A stretch of DNA of 64,000 bases from Lepraria neglecta (Eukaryota > Ascomycota > Lecanoromycetes > Lecanorales > Stereocaulaceae). Under the pieces are notes generated by a model. That model saw only the letters and a program-made list of their open reading frames with translations. It was not told the origin of the DNA and did not search any database. This document shows positions 36,103-48,000 of this stretch, piece by piece. How positions within the stretch are numbered: the first letter of the stretch is position 1; each line of letters begins with the position of its first letter. The position numbers and the translations under genes are program-made. The stretch is from the NCBI GenBank assembly GCA_033220425.1, contig CM065650.1:3410001-3474000 (forward strand), read 5' to 3'.

Positions 36103-38396
36103 ATGCAGGCAGGTAAGCGGAAACGCGAAGTGTCTTCCTGCATCCCTTGTTACACAAGAAAACAAAAGGTATCTATCGCCCGCGACGACCTCCTTTCTGG
36201 TGCTCATGCGCTTCTCTGTTAACGTATGCCTTGGCTGTAGTGCGATCATCAATATCCGTGCAACAGGTGCAGTCGGCGCCGACGACCAGAGCTGTGTGCC
36301 TATTCTTCTTCTCAATCACAGGCGCCTAACCTGCCGGCACCGACCGAGAAGAGTCGTGGTGAAGACATGCAGGTTGGCGACGATCATTGGGAGCATGATG
36401 ATGAAGGCGAACCTTCTGATTCCTCTACGACTTTGTTCACATCTGGGACTTCCCAAGAGAGGCCGGAGTCGTCGTCACTGGCTGAAGTCTTCGGATACTA
36501 CGGGCAGAGCGAATTCAACACCATGGCCCTCGTGCGAAAGGTAAATTGTCCATAGCTTTGTGACAGACCTCCGGCCATTTCAACGATCGGCTTAGTAACT
36601 TGTCATGATCAACAGCTGGTACACGAAGATGACAGTCCTGATGCTAAAGATATAGCCATATCGAATGAGATCGCGGCCGAGGTCCGCAAGGCGCTGGACA
36701 TGATGTTGAGCCGTCCGATACTCGATTTTCTGGTCAGATATTTCGTGACCAAAGTCAACTGGTTAGGCTCGCTGTCGCAGATGATCTTTTGAAAATACTG
36801 ACCTTTTCACCTACCACAGGATAGATCAACTTCTATATCCACCTTGGTTCCTTGAGCAGTACCAGAGATGGTGGAGTCTAGACAGACTATCCTCTGTTGC
36901 CGATATTGAATTCTCGATCCTCTTTCTGAGGATATGTTGCTACGCTTCGCAATTCCTTCCTTCTCCCACCTATATTATTGACAGCGTCAAAGGGGTAGCT
37001 CTAGCAGACATCCGCAAGTCATGTGAAGAAGTTATCAACGCGCTTGCACCAATCTGTGCCCGTCTGGATCCGCGAGGCTCCTTGATACGCGTGCAGCATA
37101 TCGCCTTCGCCGGTTTAGGGTCCATATGCCTGGGTCGAACGAATGCGTTCTGGGAAGCGCTCAGCTGTGCTATCCGTGTGGCGCAACAAATCGGCCTACA
37201 TCTAGACACCATCATTTGGGCCAGCAGCGTAGATGAGCTCGAAAAGGAGATGAGACGGCGCACATTTTGCAATCTCTACATATGGGACAGGTATGTGCCC
37301 CGATTTATGTTCTGAGAGTCGAGTCTGTTTTGACGGTATTTCAACTCTCATAAACAGCTGTCTGTCAAAACGTCTCGACCGTATACCATTCTTGCCTGAT
37401 GGCTTGAGCGCGGACATTATGCCCCGAATGCATCTCCTGCCCGATATTGACATCGGAGCCGATACCCCAGATGTCTTCACAGAGCGCGTTCTTCGAGCTC
37501 AGCTCGCTCGATTCTGGAGAAGCCACGGCCCAGCTAAAGGCTCTAAGTACGATGCGATAGCAGCAGAGGAGAGATACGAAAGCTTTTGCAGTACCTTTCT
37601 TCAAACGATGCCGCCCGTTTTTGCTCTGCAGCCAGACAAGCAATGGGACGAGCTTCTACCTACGCTTCCTATGCAACGGCAACTGCTACACATGGCCATC
37701 TTTGAGTTCCTCTGCTGGAACTTCAGGCCGACGCTCCTCCAGAAGCCCGACCAGGTCAAACATCTTCCGGGATATAAGCAGATCCTAATATCACACAACA
37801 AGAAGGCGTTGGCTGTGGCTGCACTCAACCTGCTGGAAGGCGTTTCCACTCTCCACATGATGATGGGCGGCTCTCATACGCGATTTGCAGGTATCATTGT
37901 GCCAATATTCGAGGCTGCGGTGCCACTGCTATGCCTGTGTGCGGATAAGAGCTTCCCAGGAGATATTACAGAGGGCCTATCGCACACAATGAAGCCAGAT
38001 CCGCTAGAAGTCGGCATAAGCAACGTGACACGGGCCGAATGCATGCAGGCAGCCCGGGATGCGCTGAGTTGTCTGCAGACTCTCGCAGAAGTCAGCAAAA
38101 TGGCCGAAGTAGGGGCGCGGACCCTCGCTCGCCTCATCGGCAGCGTTGACAGCTCGCCTCCGCTCGCTCAAGTGTATGGAGATTCGAGTGGGGCAGCTGA
38201 TGCAGTAATGCAGGCATCCGAAGCTTGGAGCTGCGATCAAATGCGAGAATATGCCATGAGAGGTTCTCAGGCAGATATCCCCTTTGGCAATACTGGATGC
38301 GCTGAGGTCGGTCCGAACTGGGAAGAAGTGCTGCGGGATCTTACCGGCAGCTTTGGTCTTGAAGAGAATGGTTTTCTTGAGGCAGGGCATCTATGA
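36103..38396 (+). CDS. sol4: Zn(II)2Cys6 transcription factor (Sol4-type cluster regulator)
   Basis: Five exons: 36,103-36,168, 36,241-36,540, 36,616-36,761, 36,820-37,290 and 37,358-38,396, closing in frame at 673 aa. The zinc cluster is at residues 13-41 (C13-x2-C16-x6-C23-x5-C29-x2-C32-x8-C41). Its two halves are joined by intron 1, which falls exactly between Lys22 and Cys23, so the finger is invisible in a plain frame search. An acidic, Ser-rich linker follows. The fungal-specific regulatory domain begins around residue 170 (YPPWFLEQYQRWW, then FAGLGSICLGRTNAFW and MRRRTFCNLYIWDR). It is a nuclear DNA-binding protein. In the solanapyrone cluster of Ascochyta rabiei the Zn2Cys6 factor Sol4 is the pathway-specific activator. 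It lies between the SDR and P450 genes. The symbol is by cluster match. Confidence 0.9.
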
Positions 38397-38500
38397 ACCA
38401 ATGAAATTAAGTTCTTCCGCCAATGTTCCATCATTCTCAGAAAAGCAATTGACCTTGCATTTGTTATGCTCCGTTGCGTAGTGTGGTACTCAGAAGTAGT

Positions 38501-38771
38501 CTCGCGGGTTGAACAAGAATCCGGAAATGCCGAGGCACAGAGCCCCACCAAATTTTCTTTATGTAATTCTCTACTATTTACATGATTATCATTCAATGCC
38601 CCGTCATTGATCCATCGCCATCAATTACAGCCTGTAGCCATTTGGCATTGTATCAACACGCTCCTTTATAAACGATATCGTGTTTGGAGAGGTCGAAGAA
38701 TGCACATACAAATTTGGATGGGTTTCTCGCTTAAAATCCCCGAATTTCCGGATTCTTGTTCAACCCGCGAG
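38501..38771. mobile_element. MITE with perfect 28-bp terminal inverted repeats
   Basis: CTCGCGGGTTGAACAAGAAT... (38,501-38,528) and its exact reverse complement (38,744-38,771) bound a 271-bp non-coding segment. A 5-bp duplication GTAGT lies immediately outside both ends (38,496-38,500 and 38,772-38,776). There is no coding capacity. Perfect arms and target duplication point to a recent insertion of a non-autonomous DNA transposon. It is not RIP-mutated. The superfamily is not assigned: TIRs beginning CTCGCGGG with a 5-bp duplication do not match a family I know. Confidence 0.9.
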
Positions 38772-39201
38772 GTAGTCAGCAAATAGGGTGGTGTAGACTT
38801 GGTACCGGTCCCTGCATCAAGGGATCTGTGTCGGCCCGTCCGTCCCATACAGGCGAAATGTCTCGATGTCGATCAGATATGCCTATGAGCTTTCTTGGAA
38901 AAACATCGCTAGGCTCAGACTACCATGCACAATCCTAAAGGTCCTAATGGTACATCCTTAGCATATATGCATGAGCGATCCTTCGCGGCAGGTAATACGA
39001 GGGCCTATGCACCTAATCCGAAGCATTTTAATGTTCACTAGTCGTTTGCCTCGCAAAAGGTGAGCCTGAAGGACTTTTGTACTTTATTTATGCTCACCAA
39101 TTATCAGGGGTCCGTGAATCCTTCTCAGAGGCATCTGTGACTCGCCTAAGCACCCCGCATAGCTTATCACATGTTGCAACGGCTTTTTCTCAGCTGAGGA
39201 C

Positions 39202-39213
39202 TGTCGGCCGACA
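39202..39213. promoter_or_regulatory. 12-bp palindrome TGTCGGCCGACA upstream of P450
   Basis: A perfect palindrome with facing CGG/CCG half-sites, 466 bp upstream of the P450 ATG. The identical 12-mer occurs upstream of the MFS gene (55,877-55,888). Two more CGGCCG cores follow at 39,237-39,242 and 39,340-39,347. It is a candidate binding site for the cluster's Zn2Cys6 regulator. Confidence 0.5.
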
Positions 39214-39678
39214 TTGTTCGGCCCTGACGTTCAACTCGGCCGCCCACCGTCTTGCTATTATTCATCACCTATGGGCTTAGTAGGGCGGCCCACTGTCGAG
39301 ATGACAGTAAGATGCCGGTAATCTCAGCTTATCGCATGATCGGCCGATAGGCCTTCGGCCTTTACCGTCGCTGGATGATGGGATGCATGGGATACGCGAT
39401 GATTGAAACTCGAAACCGAAGATGTCGGCCTACGAGCTGAGAATGCGCAACCTTCGAGAACGAATCCAATGTAGGTATCTCACATATACGGTCACTACTC
39501 TGTGAAGAAGAGTAAGCTCTCGGGATCGTGACCTGGACCGTTTATGTCGTCTAGGCGGCTTGCATCTCTCGCATTGATTTCATCTCGTGTTGTCCACTTT
39601 GACGCTTTTCTACGCAAACCGCAATCATCACTAGATACCTGATCTGAGTCGCAATTTCGTTGGCACTTGATTAACAGC

Positions 39679-41497
39679 ATGGCGCCCTGGGGCACATTCA
39701 CGCTATACGGCGATAACATCTCACCCGTGATGGCGGCGACCCTTGCCCTCCCTTTCGTGGCCATGGCTCTTTACCTGCTTTACCAGTGGTTGCTTCCAAA
39801 ACCACTTCCAGGCATCGCATACAATGCCGAAGCCACAAAGTCGCTGTGGGGAGACGAACCCACTTTGGCCCGTTACCTCTCTGCCAATGGTGAGTTCAGT
39901 TCGTGGCTGGGCGAACAATGCTTGAAGCTGGGATCCCCAGTGTGTCAAGTTTTTGTCCAGCCTTTCAAACTGCCGTGGATATTGGTGGCAGACTTCCACG
40001 AGGCCCAAGATATTCTCATGAGACGGACGGACTTTGACAAGCCCCAGTTCTTGATCGATGGTCTGCAGGCTTTGGGCGATTTCCATGCCAGGTATAGGAC
40101 AGGGGAGGACGCGTTCAGGTCCCGCCGCCAGCTTAGACAAGACTTGATGTCTCCAAAGTTTCTCAATAACTATATCGGTCCTTTTTCGCACTCCAAAGGA
40201 CTCGAGCTCATCAAGCTCTTTGAGGCGAAGACAAACCTTGCCAATGGTAGGCCTTTTCGTGTTCGAGAGGACTACGCGCGCGCTGTCCTCGACATAATGC
40301 TCCACCATGCATTCGGGGAAGACTTTGGTGAGTCGGCACTAGAACCTCAGCTGGAACTTCTTTCCGAGATGACCCCTTCGTCGATACCTGAGGGCCATAT
40401 CGATGAGCCGGTGACTTTTGCTGAGGCTCCTCGCAGCTTTTTCCTCGAATTGCTCCATGAGACCGCGAAAATTATGGAGAGGACCACGATTTCCCCCACG
40501 CCACAACTCAGCTTCTGGTGGTGGTCAAAGCAGACCTGGTATAAGAAGATTTTTGCGGAGAGAAATCGAGTCATGCTGGGGCAGCTTCGAAAGGCTGCTG
40601 ATAACTTACACGCGGGCAATGTCAAGTCTGCTCTTGATCATATGATGATGCGAGAGCAAGCTGCAGCGGAAAAGCAGGGCCGAGAGCCTCGACTTATCAG
40701 TCAGAGCATGGCGGACGAGGTAGGTTTGATCATAGTTTTCGTACCCACAGTCTTTTGGCAGAAACGCTAATCAGGCCTGTGTTGCTTGCTAGATATTTGC
40801 TGATCCGATGACTGGTCACCATACCACTAGCAGCGCGATGACCTGGGTAAACAAATATCTCACCGGGTACCCCCACACCCAATCGAAGCTTCGAGACGAA
40901 TTGTACTCTGCAATTCCTGAGGCGGTCGAAGAGAAAAGACCACCAACGTTTGAGGAATTGAGGCGCGCCAGACTCCCCTATCTCGAGGCCGTCATTGAAG
41001 AGGCGCGTCGTCTGACGCCTTTTGTTATTGTGAGAGAGACAGCTCAAGACACCGAGATCCTAGGCCGTAAAGTTCCAAAGGGTGCCCAGTGCTTGATGGT
41101 CAGCGCTGGGCCTGGTATTACGTTACCTTCGGTTCCCGTGGATGAAAAGACGCGTAGTGCAACTTCGAAAGCAGCTAAGCCTTGGGGAAAGTGGGACGAA
41201 TCGCGAGACTTAAAACTCTTTGAACCAGAACGCTGGCTCGTACTCAGAGAAGACGGCAGTGTCGATTTCGACGCTACTTCGGGGCCTCAACTAGGCTTTG
41301 GTATGGGTACTCGGCAATGCTGGGGTAGGCGCCTAGCGCAGCTAGCGATAAGAACTGTCATCGCCTTGGTAGTTTGGGAATTTGAAATGATGGAGATCCC
41401 TGAGGATCTCGGAGGTTACGCCGGACTTGACGGGATCTCTCGCGAACCGGTGAGGGCATTCGCCAGGTTCAGGAAAATAACTCCCTATGAGTTTTGA
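39679..41497 (+). CDS. sol6: Cytochrome P450 monooxygenase (Sol6-type)
   Basis: Two exons, 39,679-40,719 and 40,793-41,497, give 581 aa. ATG 39,679 is the first ATG in frame. An N-terminal membrane anchor spans about residues 13-37 (MAATLALPFVAMALYLLYQW), so it is probably an ER membrane protein. The I-helix motif is GHHTTS (355-360) just after the intron, the K-helix ExxR is EEAR (416-419), FEPERW is the PERF region, and the heme loop is FGMGTRQCWG (516-525) with Cys523 as thiolate ligand. All P450 essentials are present. In the solanapyrone pathway Sol6 hydroxylates the pyrone C-methyl of prosolanapyrone I. The substrate here is inferred from the cluster. It is read in the same direction as the FAD oxidase gene. 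Confidence 0.9.
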
Positions 41498-42697
41498 GCA
41501 TCAGCAGACGGCTCGTATCCCGTGCTTACACAGGGATTGTGATAAGACGGGAAAAGTGAACAGATCCGTAGACATCCTGAAAGTAAGACTTTCGGACTGA
41601 GTTCATCCCGAAGAGATGCTAGACATCTAACTCAAAATGTTCTCTGAAATCGTGCCCTTAGATTTTCCCACGATACGGAGCCGTCCCTTATTACATCTAA
41701 GGCAAAATATGAGCTAGGAAGCTCCTCTCTCAGGGCTCTCGTTCCACGTTGCTAGGCCTCATGGCACGACTAGTGCAACAATACTCTCCGATAAAGATCG
41801 AGAAGATAACTGGCTGAACAGATCGGTTCCTGCGTTTAGCCATCTCAGTTTATGTCCCTAATCTTAGGTACCACGTGGACCTGCCTATTCCATGCGTGAA
41901 ACGCGGCGTCATAAGCTCATGACAATCCTACTGTCAGGGATTGACATGGGTTCTCCACTCGTGGTGGTTTGATTGGTCTACCATGGCGATGGTAGCTGGC
42001 TTGTGATAGGTTCGCCAGCTTTCCATAGCAACATAGATAGACACTTACACACTCGAGCATGCTCCTGAAGCAGCTGTTAGGAGAATGAATTATCCCCCCT
42101 AATGAAGTCGCCTTCCAGTGGTGATGACTGATGTGTTAGATCAAAAAGGCCCTCAATGTGACGTCCCTATCCATCTGTCCCCTCCGCCATAGGCAAGCCC
42201 AACGACGTACTGCCGTCGGACTAAACTGCAGTCCCGACTCCCTTACACTACAACGTGTAAGCAACCACACGAGTGGATGGCCAGACCTATCAGCCCGTTG
42301 TACGCCTTCTCGAGTTGAGCCGTCTCTGCCCCAAGAAGCTCACCAGATTGGCCACATCTATTGCTAAGAGATTAATCTGAAACACGGCGTAGGGTATCAG
42401 TCCATGTTAGCAACATCGCCGCCTTGGCTAAAATCTGACTTGATCCTTCCTCGCTGAACAGACACTTCCACCCAGTAAGTCATCAAGCGGCAGCCTATAC
42501 CCGATAGTTCTCGGTCGAAGCTATTTTCTAGGAAGTGGCAAAAGCTCTCTAGTCTTAGGATCCGGGGTATAAAATCCACAGGTACCTCACCCTTGACATG
42601 TATCTCCTTCTGTTCACCACAGTTGCAGCGGTAAAAGCTGATTCCCTGTACTACTGGAGCTTGTTAACACCCGCGTAATATCTTTGCAACCGTCAAA
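41498..42697. promoter_or_regulatory. P450 3' / FAD oxidase 5' intergenic region
   Basis: A 1.2-kb spacer without a gene. A small hairpin GAAAGT-AAG-ACTTTC sits 82 bp after the P450 stop (41,579-41,593). A TATAAAA box is at 42,568-42,574, about 125 bp before the oxidase start. No CGGCCG palindrome was seen here, unlike the P450 and MFS upstream regions. Confidence 0.5.
42568..42574 (+). promoter_or_regulatory. TATA box of the FAD oxidase gene
   Basis: TATAAAA lies 124-130 bp upstream of ATG 42,698, at a usual distance for a fungal core promoter. Confidence 0.45.
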
Positions 42698-44484
42698 ATG
42701 CGGCCATTGTCTTTCCTTGCTGTGAGCAGTCTCGCTCTCATACAGTCCTTTGCGGCTGGCCTTACGCTTCCGTCGTCCGAAGCCCAGATTCGACGTACGA
42801 GACGCTCCGTGAACGCACAGACCCAACAAGAGCTCGCTTCAGTCATTTCTAGCAACTCAACCATCTTTGGACCGACCGATGCCAACTGGGCAAACGAAAC
42901 GGAGAGGTATATGCAAAATGTTAAACCTCAGATCCAGCTTTCAGTGCGTCCCGGATGTGAAGATGATGTAGAAAAGATTGTAAGCATCTTTATCTCTATC
43001 GCCAATACTATTCTAACTCCTCGAAGGTTCAATATAGCAACAATCACAATATCCCGTTCTACGCAGTCAGCCGTGGCCATGCCCTGACAACAAGTGTTGG
43101 CCTTTTCAAGGGCATTGAGATTGATATGAGAAGCCTGGACGGTATTCACATTAACTCAAATAGTGTGACCGCACAGTTTCAAGGCGGAGTGTACAGCGAT
43201 GAAGTGATCAATACTCTCTGGAACCAAGGATTTGTGACAGGTAATGTCTATGTTTGGACTACGAGGAAACGTGTGTCTAACTAAAGTTGTGCTTTACAGC
43301 CACAGGAGGCTGTAGCTGTGTAAGCATACTCGGCCCTGGGCTTGGAGGAGGACATGGTTTACAGCAAGGCAAACACGGTTTAACAAGCGACCATTTCGTC
43401 AACTTGAATGTTGTGTTAGCCAACGGAACAGCCGTCCGCGTCAATGAAAACAGTCACCCTGATCTTTGGTGGGCCATGCGAGGCGCCGGTCACAACTTCG
43501 GCATTGTCACCAGCTTTGAGTCAAAGATTTGGCCAGACAACTTCAAGACGTATTTCGTCAAATCATACCAGTTTGCCGGCAGCTCGCTTGACGCCCTGAT
43601 CGAGCAGGTAAACAAATTTCAAGGCAATGGTACTCTCGATCCTACGTGGCTCGGATCTTTCGGTCTTTACACTATGAATACAACCCTGAGCCAGACTGAG
43701 GTAAGTAGCTCCATCAGCAGCTTGCGTCGTGGAGCTGCTTTCTGTCGGGTATCTAACTGGAAGCAGGCTACCATCACCTGGATCTTCCTTTACGATGGCG
43801 CTCAAGTAGATGCCGAGCCGGCGCTGAAGCCCTTCGACCAACTTCGACCCCTGTCAGTGGACGAAGTGAATGTCCCTTACAAGGTCATCAACGACCAAAT
43901 AGGTGGCGCGGTCAATGGCTCACTGTGCGAGCCAAACAAGACTCATATTCTCGGAACAGCTAACCTTCAGACCTACAATGTTACAGCCATGCGTGCGATC
44001 TACGATTTGTACAACCAGAAGATCAGCCAACATCCCGAGCTTGGAGGTACTAGAGTCTTGGTGGAAGGTTATGCGGTACAGGGCGTCCACAGCTTCAAGT
44101 CGGACGACTCAGCCTTCCCACTTCGTGATGACAATATCTTGACGTGAGTGCCCCCCGCCGAAAATTGGCAAAGTAGGCTATTGTGTGACCTGATGCTAAC
44201 AACGATCCAGATATTTCGATGTCAGATTCGACTCGAGCGATGATCCGCTCATTGACTTTGCCACGGAATGGCGCAACCAGACTGTGGATCTGTGGAATGC
44301 TGGCCAACCCGAGCGAAAGCCGACGGCATACGTGAACTACGCCGCGGGCTACGAGCCTCTCGAAGCTAGATATGGTTATGAGCCCTGGCGACTGGAGAGA
44401 CTGCGCAAGCTTAAGAGCCAGTACGATCCTAACAACAGGTTCGCCTGGTACAACCCCATCATCCCGCCAAACACGGGATACTGA
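42698..44484 (+). CDS. sol5: Secreted-type FAD-linked oxidase, BBE family (Sol5-type Diels-Alderase)
   Basis: Five exons: 42,698-42,979, 43,027-43,240, 43,300-43,700, 43,767-44,143 and 44,211-44,484, giving 515 aa. An N-terminal signal peptide (MRPLSFLAVSSLALIQSFAAG) leads into an FAD_binding_4 domain. His112 (SRGHAL) sits at the usual 8-alpha-histidyl site, and Cys170 in GGCSCVS aligns with the cysteinyl-FAD position of bicovalent relatives, followed by GLGGGHG. The C-terminal BBE domain ends YDPNNRFAW. Intron 3 (43,701-43,766) is 66 bp with no stop, so retention would only add 22 residues. Splicing is favoured because QTE|ATITWIF matches the family better and CTAAC precedes the acceptor. 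In the solanapyrone pathway Sol5 oxidises prosolanapyrone II to the aldehyde and promotes the [4+2] cyclisation. The symbol is by cluster match. Confidence 0.9.
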
Positions 44485-45008
44485 AGCGACACACCGCGTA
44501 TCCTTCCTTGGGTAGAACAGATTGGCAAACTTGTTAGAGTTGAGATGGCGGTACCGAGTTGCTAGAACTGTAGCTTCGAGAATACTATTTTATTCACGTA
44601 GCGCACACAGGGATTTTGTTCCTAGTGCCTTCTCTATAAAATAACCACAATACAATCATGGTCTCTTTTCACAAGCTTTGATCCTTGTAGCTTCCCTTCG
44701 CTATCCCCGGACTTATGGAGCAAACTTGGTTCCCAATAGGTTTGTCTCACTCGATCAAATCGCGAGCCTCAACCAAAGACAGTAATTCTCAAAATGACTT
44801 CGAAGCACTTGCAGTGAAGAGCATTCAAGAAAGCACCCCAACCAGCAAAAATATAAGTGAATCAGCCAATATACTTGTTATCATTATCGTCTATTCATCA
44901 TCATCATAGCTCACTCTTGGTCTCCATTCCCTATTTCTTCCGTCTTCCATTCCAAGAAGAAGAAACCAAGCACCAGATAATAGATCGACAGCGCCTTCAT
45001 TCATTTCC
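44485..45008. other. Convergent 3' spacer, FAD oxidase / PKS
   Basis: A 524-bp spacer between two genes that end toward each other. It holds both 3' UTRs, with AT-rich stretches near 44,630-44,650 and 44,845-44,890 suitable for polyadenylation. No gene or repeat was found. Confidence 0.6.
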
Positions 45009-48000
45009 TCAACCACTCAACGCTTTGTCGACAATCTGCTCAGCCAACATTTTGATACTCGTCTGGGAATCGAGCAGATTCTGCAGTTTCGTCCTTAGCG
45101 CCTGATGGAACCAGTTCCGCAGCTCAGCCGCAATCAGGCTATCGACTCCATGCTCAGCTACACTCTTGCTTGGATTGACATTTCCCGCGTCGATGAAAAG
45201 CATCTCCGCAATTGTTTTCGCGATGCCGTCCGTGACAAGCTCGACTGTGGTTGCGCGTGCGTCTGGCCCGGCTTTGATAGCATCGTCGAAAGCGCGTCGT
45301 AGTCGGGCAGTCCCAGACGCAGAGTCATCTGCGTCACCATCGATGCCGTCCTCGGCGCTGGTGAGCGCGTGGCGCCTCGCGTCGTTCATCGCGCGCATGA
45401 TGAGCGATACGCGTCCGTCGCGGTGCCAACGGGGTACATTTGTTGAGATCATACCTGCCAGGTCGATAGGATTAAGGCAGGTGAAGAAAGTGGCTGCCGA
45501 TAGGGGATCGTGCTGCTGACCAATCCATTGCGAACGGCCCTGCGAATCCAAAAATGCGGGCTCGAGCGCAGCGAGCGCCTGGTGCTCCGTCATAGTTGAG
45601 GCTAGATTGCGTGCGTACATGTCCTCTGTTCCGTGCGAAGTTTCACGGTAATCGGATCCAACATCACTGACAAAGCCATACGATACGGTCGATGCAGGCA
45701 AGCCGAGCCGCCGGCGGTAGCGGGCAAAGTATGCCGCGAAGTTGTCGGCAGCGATGTACGCAGCCTGCGTTGGAGGCGCCCAGATCGTCTCAGTACTTGT
45801 GAGCATGACAAAGAAATCCAGAGGTAAGGCAATTGTAGCTTCGTGTAAGTTCACTGATCCTTGGGTCTTGGCCGCGATACCACTGCGCCACTGATCGATA
45901 GTCAACTTGTCGAACGAAAGATCTGACAAGGACAAAACTGCGTTCACAACGCCCTTGACAGGGCGGTTTGCCGCCGAGACTTTGTGAATGACCTGCACAA
46001 CCTTTTCCCGTTTGCTAACGTCACAGGCTATAGCTTCGATGCGCACCCCTCGAGCTTTCAAGTCATCGAGCAGTACTTGCGCCGCCAGCGTACTGGCTCC
46101 TCGTCTCGAGAGAACGACAAAGTCATGAGCGCCGCGATCAACCATCCACCTAAGGATGCTTCGACCAAGCCCGCCCAATCCTCCTGTGATGATATAGCGC
46201 GCTTCAGGATCGAAGGTTGCTGTTTGCGGCTGTCGGAGCAGTTTGATGATAGAGTTTGGATTCTGGAAAGACACTACCAGTTTTCCGATGTGCGTACCCC
46301 TGGAGAAGCTAAGCAAGGTTTGGTCGAGCTCCGAAACATCGGAGACAGACAAGGGGTGGATGGGCGCAATCCGACCCGTTTGGTGGAGCTCATTTACAGT
46401 CTTCATCAGCTGACCGCCAAGCTCAGGATCGTTGTCAAGGACCACATTGAGATCGAACGAAGAGAAGTTAGCGTTCTTCTGGAAAAGCTCCAGCCCCATT
46501 TCCTTGGATTCGAGCACATCCACGCGGCCAACGTCAATGAGGTGGCCCATTGGAGCGAGGGCTTTCAGAGACTGGTACAGTGAATCGCCTCCAACAACGG
46601 TGCTGAGAATCACATCAAATCCTCCCTTACCAGTTGCTCTGGCAGCCCGGGATAGGGCTTCCGGATCCCGCGAGGAAAAGATGTGATCAATCGGAATCCC
46701 GACGGTATCGGCTAGAAAGGAGACCTTGTCGGAGGTACCCACTGTGGTAAAGATTTCAGCCCCTCGGGATCGCGCGACCTGAATAGCTGCGAGCCCTAGA
46801 CCTCCAGTGGCAGATTGGATCAGGACTTTGTGGCCCTTCCTGAGCCGCGCGACGTATTCGAAAGCATAGACAGCAGACATGTAAACCAAAGGCATTGTGG
46901 CTGCTTCAATGAAATCATCCGTGGGCTGTAACTTTTGCGCAAATGCAGCTGGTACCCTTTCATAATTTCCAAAATGACCTTTGCCCACACCGTAGACACG
47001 ATCACCAACGGATAGCCCAGCCACCTTGGCTCCCACCTCGGTCACGACGCCAGCGTATTCAGAGGAGAGGTTGCTACTGGCTGCATTGTTTCGACCTGTG
47101 GCGAGTGTCACGTCCTTCCAGCTCAAACCCACAGCAGCGACCTTAACATCGACATAATTAACCGGAAGGGGCTGCAAAAATGCAGTGTAGGGTCGGAAGT
47201 ACAGAGAATTGAGGATGCCTGCAGTCTCGAACGCTGCGCGTACGGGTCCGTGACTGTCGATAGGAAGCATCTGGAAGCCTTGACGAGTCGGTGTCTTGAT
47301 TGTCTCCGAGTACTCACCAAGTCCTGCGTCAGGAACGACTCGGCTCACCCTCATGCAGCCGTCCTGCCAGGCGAATTCGCCATCAATGCTTCCCTCGCCA
47401 AGCTCTTCGGCTTGTAGAGCGAACTCGTTATTGACAATGCCGCGAACGAGATCGTCGTTCCCACGCTCGAAATTGTCGCCCTCGGTGTTGATGGAGAGGA
47501 AACGCCCGGCAGGGTTCTCGGTCGTGATCACCCGAAGAAGCCCGGTCATGAAAGCACCACGGGGATTCTGGCCCTTGACGATGCCACCAGGCGTCAACCA
47601 GAGCATGCTTTGGACGTTCCGGGCAAGATGTTGAAATGACTTGAGACGGTGTTCATCAGCATCGAAGAGATCGTTTTTGCTGCTCAAAAAGGCGACGACA
47701 CGCGCATTCGCGGGCACAGCTTCCACTGCGCCATCAAGTGGGAACGCTTTGCACGTGGCACCATGACGCTCGAACTCCGCGGCAATCTGTCCTGAGAGCG
47801 GTGGCGCGCTATGGGTATCGTGAAGGAGATAGATCACCCCGGCCTCCTGTTCAGCAGACTGAGTGGGGCTCTCTGCGTCCTGTTCTTCAACACGGGTAGT
47901 TACTAGGACAGAAGTCGTGTTGTGTGGAGCATGATAATCATCGAGAACCAGATCAGTCCCTGAAAACCCATTTTCACGCAAACGCCTCTGCCAGGTCTGA

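Larger units (their letters stand above)
38397..39678. promoter_or_regulatory. Regulator 3' / P450 5' intergenic region
   Basis: A 1.3-kb spacer holding the regulator's 3' end, a MITE (38,501-38,771) and the P450 promoter. In the 480 bp before the P450 start there are three CGGCCG palindromes: 39,202-39,213 (TGTCGGCCGACA), 39,237-39,242 and 39,340-39,347 (TCGGCCGA). These are plausible sites for a Zn2Cys6 dimer. No gene is seen. Confidence 0.55.

Noticed and set aside
45984-46583. 199-aa plus-strand open frame
   Set aside because: It lies antisense to the ER/KR part of the PKS, a shadow of a GC-rich coding strand.
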